A stretch of DNA of 7,002 nt from a bacterium. GTDB lineage: Bacteria > Sumerlaeota > Sumerlaeia > MVZB01. The DNA lies in NCBI GenBank assembly GCA_023480605.1, contig JAMCWS010000241.1:1-7002 (forward strand). Direction: 5' to 3'. This document shows, piece after piece, positions 4,640-7,002 of the stretch. Position 1 is the first letter of the stretch. Each line of letters starts with the position of its first letter. The notes under the pieces were generated by a model. The model did not search any database. It was not told the DNA's origin and saw only the letters and a list, made by a program, of their open reading frames with translations. The translations under genes were made by a program, and so were the position numbers.

Positions 4640-6727
4640 TTGAAGTCTTACGAGTCCCCCCAAATTCGAAACGTCGCCCTGGCGGGGCACACCGCCTCGG
4701 GCAAGACCAGCCTGACTGAAGCGATCCTCTGGACCCTCAAGCAAAGCGACCGGCTGGGCCGGACCGACGACGGCACGACCCTTTCGGACTACGACCCGGA
4801 AGAGGCGCGCCGCCACTGCTCGATCCAGGCGAGCGTCATCCCGGCGGAACACGACGGCCGGAAGATCAACCTGCTGGATTTGCCCGGTTTTCGCGATTTC
4901 GTCGGGGAGATCAAGAGCGGCCTCCGCGCCGCCGAGGCCATGTTGCTGGTCGTCGACGCCACCGGCGGGGTCGGCACGGGGGCCGAATTCGCCTGGCAGT
5001 ATGCCGACGAATACAATCTCCCGCGGGCGGTGTTCGTGAACAAACTCGAAAAGGAGCACACCTCCTTCCAAAAAACGCTGGACCAGGTCAGGAGCGAGTT
5101 GGGGGCGCGCCTTGTGCCGGTGACGCTGCCCGTGGGCGAAGCGCTCGAATTCAAGGGGGTTGTCGATCTGATCCGGATGAAGCGGGTCGTCGAGGACGGC
5201 CAGAAGGTCACCTTCGAGGACATTCCCGCCGACATGGCGGATGAAGTCCAGGCGGCGCGGGCCGCGATGATCGAAGCCGCCGCCGAGGGCGACGATGAAT
5301 TGATGATGAAGTTCCTCGAAGATGAAGCGCTGACACCCGAGGAGATTCTCCAGGGGCTGCGCGGCGCCATCGCCGAAGGACGGATCGTGCCCGCGCTGGG
5401 CGGATCCGCCGCCACGCTCAAGGGCATTCGTCCGCTGCTGGACTTCATCGCCCAGTGCATGCCCGACCCGAGCCAGAACCGGGGCTATGAGTACACGATG
5501 CCGGGCAGCGAGGAAGTCCAGACGCTGAAGATATCGCCCGACGGCCCCGTTGTCCTTCACATCTTCAAAACGATCATCGACCCTTACGTCGGCCGCATGA
5601 GCTTTTTCAAGGTTCTCCAGGGCACGGTCAACGGCGAGCTGCCGCTGCGGAACGTCAACCAGAACAAGACCGAGAAGTTTGCCCACCTGCTGAGCTGCAA
5701 GGGCAAGAAGAGCGAAGCGATCGACAAGCTGGCCGCCGGCGACATCGGCGCCGTGGCCAAGATCGAGTCGTGCCGCACGGGCGACACGTTGACGGACGCC
5801 AACGCGGCGCCCCTCACGATCTCGCCGCTGGCGACCCCCAAGCCGACGGCCTTCATGGCGGTCACGGCCAAGTCGCGCGCCGACGAAGACAAGGTCGGCG
5901 TCGGCTTCCATCGCCTCATGGAGCAGGACCCGACGCTCAACCTCTACCGGGACGCCAATATCCGCCAGACGATCCTCTCGGGCATGGGCGAGATGCACTT
6001 GCAGACATCGGTGGCGCGCCTGAAAGACCTGGCCAAGGTCGAAGCCGAACTGGAAATCCCGCGCGTGCCCTACCGCGAGACGATCACCAAGAAGGGCGAA
6101 GGCCAGGGCAAACACAAGAAGCAGTCGGGCGGCCACGGGCAATACGGCGACTGCCACGTCCGCTTCGAACCGCTGCCCGAGGGCAGCGGATTCGAGTTTG
6201 TCTGGGAGGTTGTGGGCGGCGTCATCCCGACCAACTACAAGTCGGCCATCGAGAAGGGCCTGATCGAGTCGTTGGAGCGAGGCGTGCTCGCCGGCAGTCC
6301 GACGGTTGATATCAAGGCCGCTTGCTATTATGGCTCGTACCACGAGGTCGACTCTTCCGACATGGCGTTCAAGATTGCCGCCTCGCTGGCCTTCAAGAAC
6401 GTGATCCCCCATTGCGGTCCCATCATCCTCGAGCCGATCTACAAGGCCACAATCACCGTGCCCGAGGAATACATGGGCGACGTGATGGGCGACCTCAACG
6501 GCCGTCGCGGCCGCATCCTGGGCATGAACCACTCGGGCAAGAAACAGGTGATCGAGGCGCAGGTGCCCCTGAGCGAGCTTTACACTTACAGCCGGCAACT
6601 CAACTCGCTGACGCAGGGCCGGGGCGTGTTCGAGATGGAATTCGACCACTACGAGCGCGTGCCGGGCGAGGTGCAGGAGAAGATCATCGCCGAAGCCAAG
6701 CGCCGCAAGGAAGAGGAATCCGAATAG
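4640..6727 (+). CDS. Elongation factor G paralogue (EF-G2/FusA2 type)
   Basis: A 695-residue five-domain translational GTPase of normal EF-G length; EF-G proteins move tRNAs and mRNA through the ribosome. The P-loop is GHTASGKT (16-23). The switch I segment ends RRHCSIQAS (57-65), with Ser61 where EF-G normally has the Mg-binding Thr. Switch II reads DLPGFRDF (80-87), with Phe84 replacing the catalytic His of DTPGH. The guanine motif is NKLE (134-137) instead of NKxD. G5 is GGSA (254-257). Domain II covers about 303-400 and domain III about 405-480 (QDPTL, GMGEMHL). Domain IV (about 481-595) has the KHKKQSGGHGQYGD loop and GSYHEVDSSDMAFKIAAS. Domain V runs from LEPIYKATITVPEEY and includes GRRGRI and SLTQGRGVFEMEFDHYE. 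The altered GTPase motifs and the absence of rpsL, rpsG and tuf nearby point to a second, specialised EF-G rather than the housekeeping fusA. Translation starts at TTG behind a good AAGGAG. Confidence 0.93.
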   Translation: MKSYESPQIRNVALAGHTASGKTSLTEAILWTLKQSDRLGRTDDGTTLSDYDPEEARRHCSIQASVIPAEHDGRKINLLDLPGFRDFVGEIKSGLRAAEAMLLVVDATGGVGTGAEFAWQYADEYNLPRAVFVNKLEKEHTSFQKTLDQVRSELGARLVPVTLPVGEALEFKGVVDLIRMKRVVEDGQKVTFEDIPADMADEVQAARAAMIEAAAEGDDELMMKFLEDEALTPEEILQGLRGAIAEGRIVPALGGSAATLKGIRPLLDFIAQCMPDPSQNRGYEYTMPGSEEVQTLKISPDGPVVLHIFKTIIDPYVGRMSFFKVLQGTVNGELPLRNVNQNKTEKFAHLLSCKGKKSEAIDKLAAGDIGAVAKIESCRTGDTLTDANAAPLTISPLATPKPTAFMAVTAKSRADEDKVGVGFHRLMEQDPTLNLYRDANIRQTILSGMGEMHLQTSVARLKDLAKVEAELEIPRVPYRETITKKGEGQGKHKKQSGGHGQYGDCHVRFEPLPEGSGFEFVWEVVGGVIPTNYKSAIEKGLIESLERGVLAGSPTVDIKAACYYGSYHEVDSSDMAFKIAASLAFKNVIPHCGPIILEPIYKATITVPEEYMGDVMGDLNGRRGRILGMNHSGKKQVIEAQVPLSELYTYSRQLNSLTQGRGVFEMEFDHYERVPGEVQEKIIAEAKRRKEEESE

Positions 6728-6808
6728 ATACAAGAAAGGGAATATTAGCCACGAAAGGACACGAAAACACACGAAAAACAAAGAAATCGGAACGGCGCTG
6801 TCTCCAAC
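6728..6808. other. Spacer after the EF-G gene
   Basis: About 80 bases separate the EF-G stop codon from the possible insertion-sequence end. It holds the phased CACGAAA repeat and no recognisable rho-independent terminator for the EF-G gene. Confidence 0.5.
6750..6776. repeat. CACGAAA repeat phased at 10 bp
   Basis: CACGAAA occurs at 6750-6756, 6760-6766 and 6770-6776, an exact 10-bp period, inside an A-rich run that continues to about 6786. This looks like the 'CCACGAAGGACACGAAG' type of dispersed extragenic repeat that I recall from many environmental bacterial genomes, whose chance translation gives NTRKTK-like peptides. Its function is unknown; A-tracts at helical spacing can bend DNA. 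Confidence 0.7.
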
Positions 6809-6925
6809 TGTCGGGTGAAATGTGTACTGCTTCAGCGTGAAATGGACAAAGGGCCTTGTCGAGTTAGCTACGGCTTCCCGCCTGGGGAGGGTTGGGTTTT
6901 TTAAGGCATCAGGAGGATCTCGGAT

Positions 6926-6949
6926 ATGTCAGGCAAGTTGAGGAGATGA
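6926..6949 (+). CDS. Possible 7-residue leader peptide
   Basis: AGGAGG (6911-6916) stands 9 bases before an ATG at 6926. That ATG opens a reading frame of seven codons (MSGKLRR) ending at TGA 6947-6949. The stop overlaps the next ATG as ATGA, an arrangement that would couple translation to the following frame. It may be an artefact of a start site chosen wrongly, so confidence is low. Confidence 0.25.
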   Translation: MSGKLRR

Positions 6950-6966
6950 CCTGGGTGGCCATCTCC
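6942..6966 (+). repeat. Hairpin covering the start codon at 6946
   Basis: GGAGATG (6942-6948) and CATCTCC (6960-6966) are perfectly complementary around an 11-base spacer. The ATG at 6946 is inside the 5' arm, so the folded RNA would hide the start codon and the purine run before it. Hairpins that limit translation are known in several transposase mRNAs. Confidence 0.45.
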
Positions 6967-7002
6967 CCGGCGACATATCGTCGAACCTCCGACCGGCTAT
7001 CC
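6946..7002 (+). CDS. Start of an unidentified reading frame, cut by the window edge
   Basis: An ATG at 6946 opens a frame that runs to the end of the window (19 residues, beginning MTWVAISPATYRR). I do not recognise it. Its position inside the possible insertion-sequence end suggests a transposase, but no catalytic motif is in view. The GAGGAG directly touching the ATG is too close to act as a normal ribosome binding site, so translation by coupling from the short upstream frame, or a different true start beyond the window, should be considered. Confidence 0.35.
   Translation, partial: MTWVAISPATYRRTSDRLS

Larger units (their letters stand above)
6809..7002 (+). mobile_element. Possible insertion sequence, left end only
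   Basis: From the TGTCGGG at 6809 two related 22-base units follow in tandem, each carrying GTGAAATG (6815-6822 and 6837-6844). Multiple terminal repeats of this kind, starting with TG, are typical of IS21-family ends. A reading frame begins about 140 bases inside, as expected for a transposase gene, but its 19 visible residues do not look like IstA. The right end lies outside the window, so family and even IS status are tentative. Confidence 0.38.

Noticed and set aside
4598..6781. Long antisense reading frame of 727 codons
   Set aside because: It lies opposite the EF-G gene, follows its codon pattern and contains no recognisable domain; a GC-rich shadow frame.
6874..6902. Rho-independent terminator before the T6 run
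   Set aside because: Only a 4-bp TCCC/GGGA stem is available and it is separated from the T-run by a G-rich stretch.

Overview
GC-rich (by eye) bacterial chromosomal DNA carrying five protein genes, plus what looks like the edge of an insertion sequence at the right end. The gene mix suggests an environmental, Gram-negative-type bacterium of a PVC-like or candidate-phylum lineage (Planctomycetota, Lentisphaerota, Hydrogenedentota and Sumerlaeota are all possible). It comprises an ECF sigma factor, a DUF1638 protein, an exported beta-helix protein with Pmp-like repeats and a 'choice-of-anchor Q' type C-terminus, an EF-G paralogue and dispersed CACGAAA-type extragenic repeats. Sequence alone does not settle the phylum.

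Layout: (1) 1-569, minus strand: ECF sigma factor, cut by the left edge just after region 4. (2) 570-833: divergent control region with a candidate promoter on each strand. (3) 834-1442, plus: class I SAM-dependent methyltransferase whose true start is uncertain. (4) 1443-1647: gap between convergent genes. (5) 1648-2451, minus: DUF1638 protein. (6) 2452-2692: second divergent control region, with an inverted repeat in the DUF1638 leader and a good sigma70-like promoter for the next gene. (7) 2693-4246, plus: secreted parallel beta-helix protein with ten Cys-marked coils. (8) 4247-4639: non-coding, with a 12-bp palindrome, an array of nine GATCAC-like hexamers, two mutually exclusive small hairpins, a candidate promoter and an 11-bp hairpin just ahead of the next ribosome binding site. 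(9) 4640-6727, plus: EF-G paralogue (EF-G2/FusA2 type) starting at TTG, with substituted switch I, switch II and NKxD residues. (10) 6728-7002: 10-bp-phased CACGAAA repeat, then a possible IS end and the start of an unidentified reading frame.

The genes alternate in strand and do not form an operon, so no shared pathway is evident. The points most worth a second look are the GTPase motif substitutions in the EF-G paralogue together with its structured leader, the unexplained open frame in front of the methyltransferase, and the inverted repeat in the DUF1638 leader. I found no convincing defence system, CRISPR array, RNA gene or clearly new multi-gene system.
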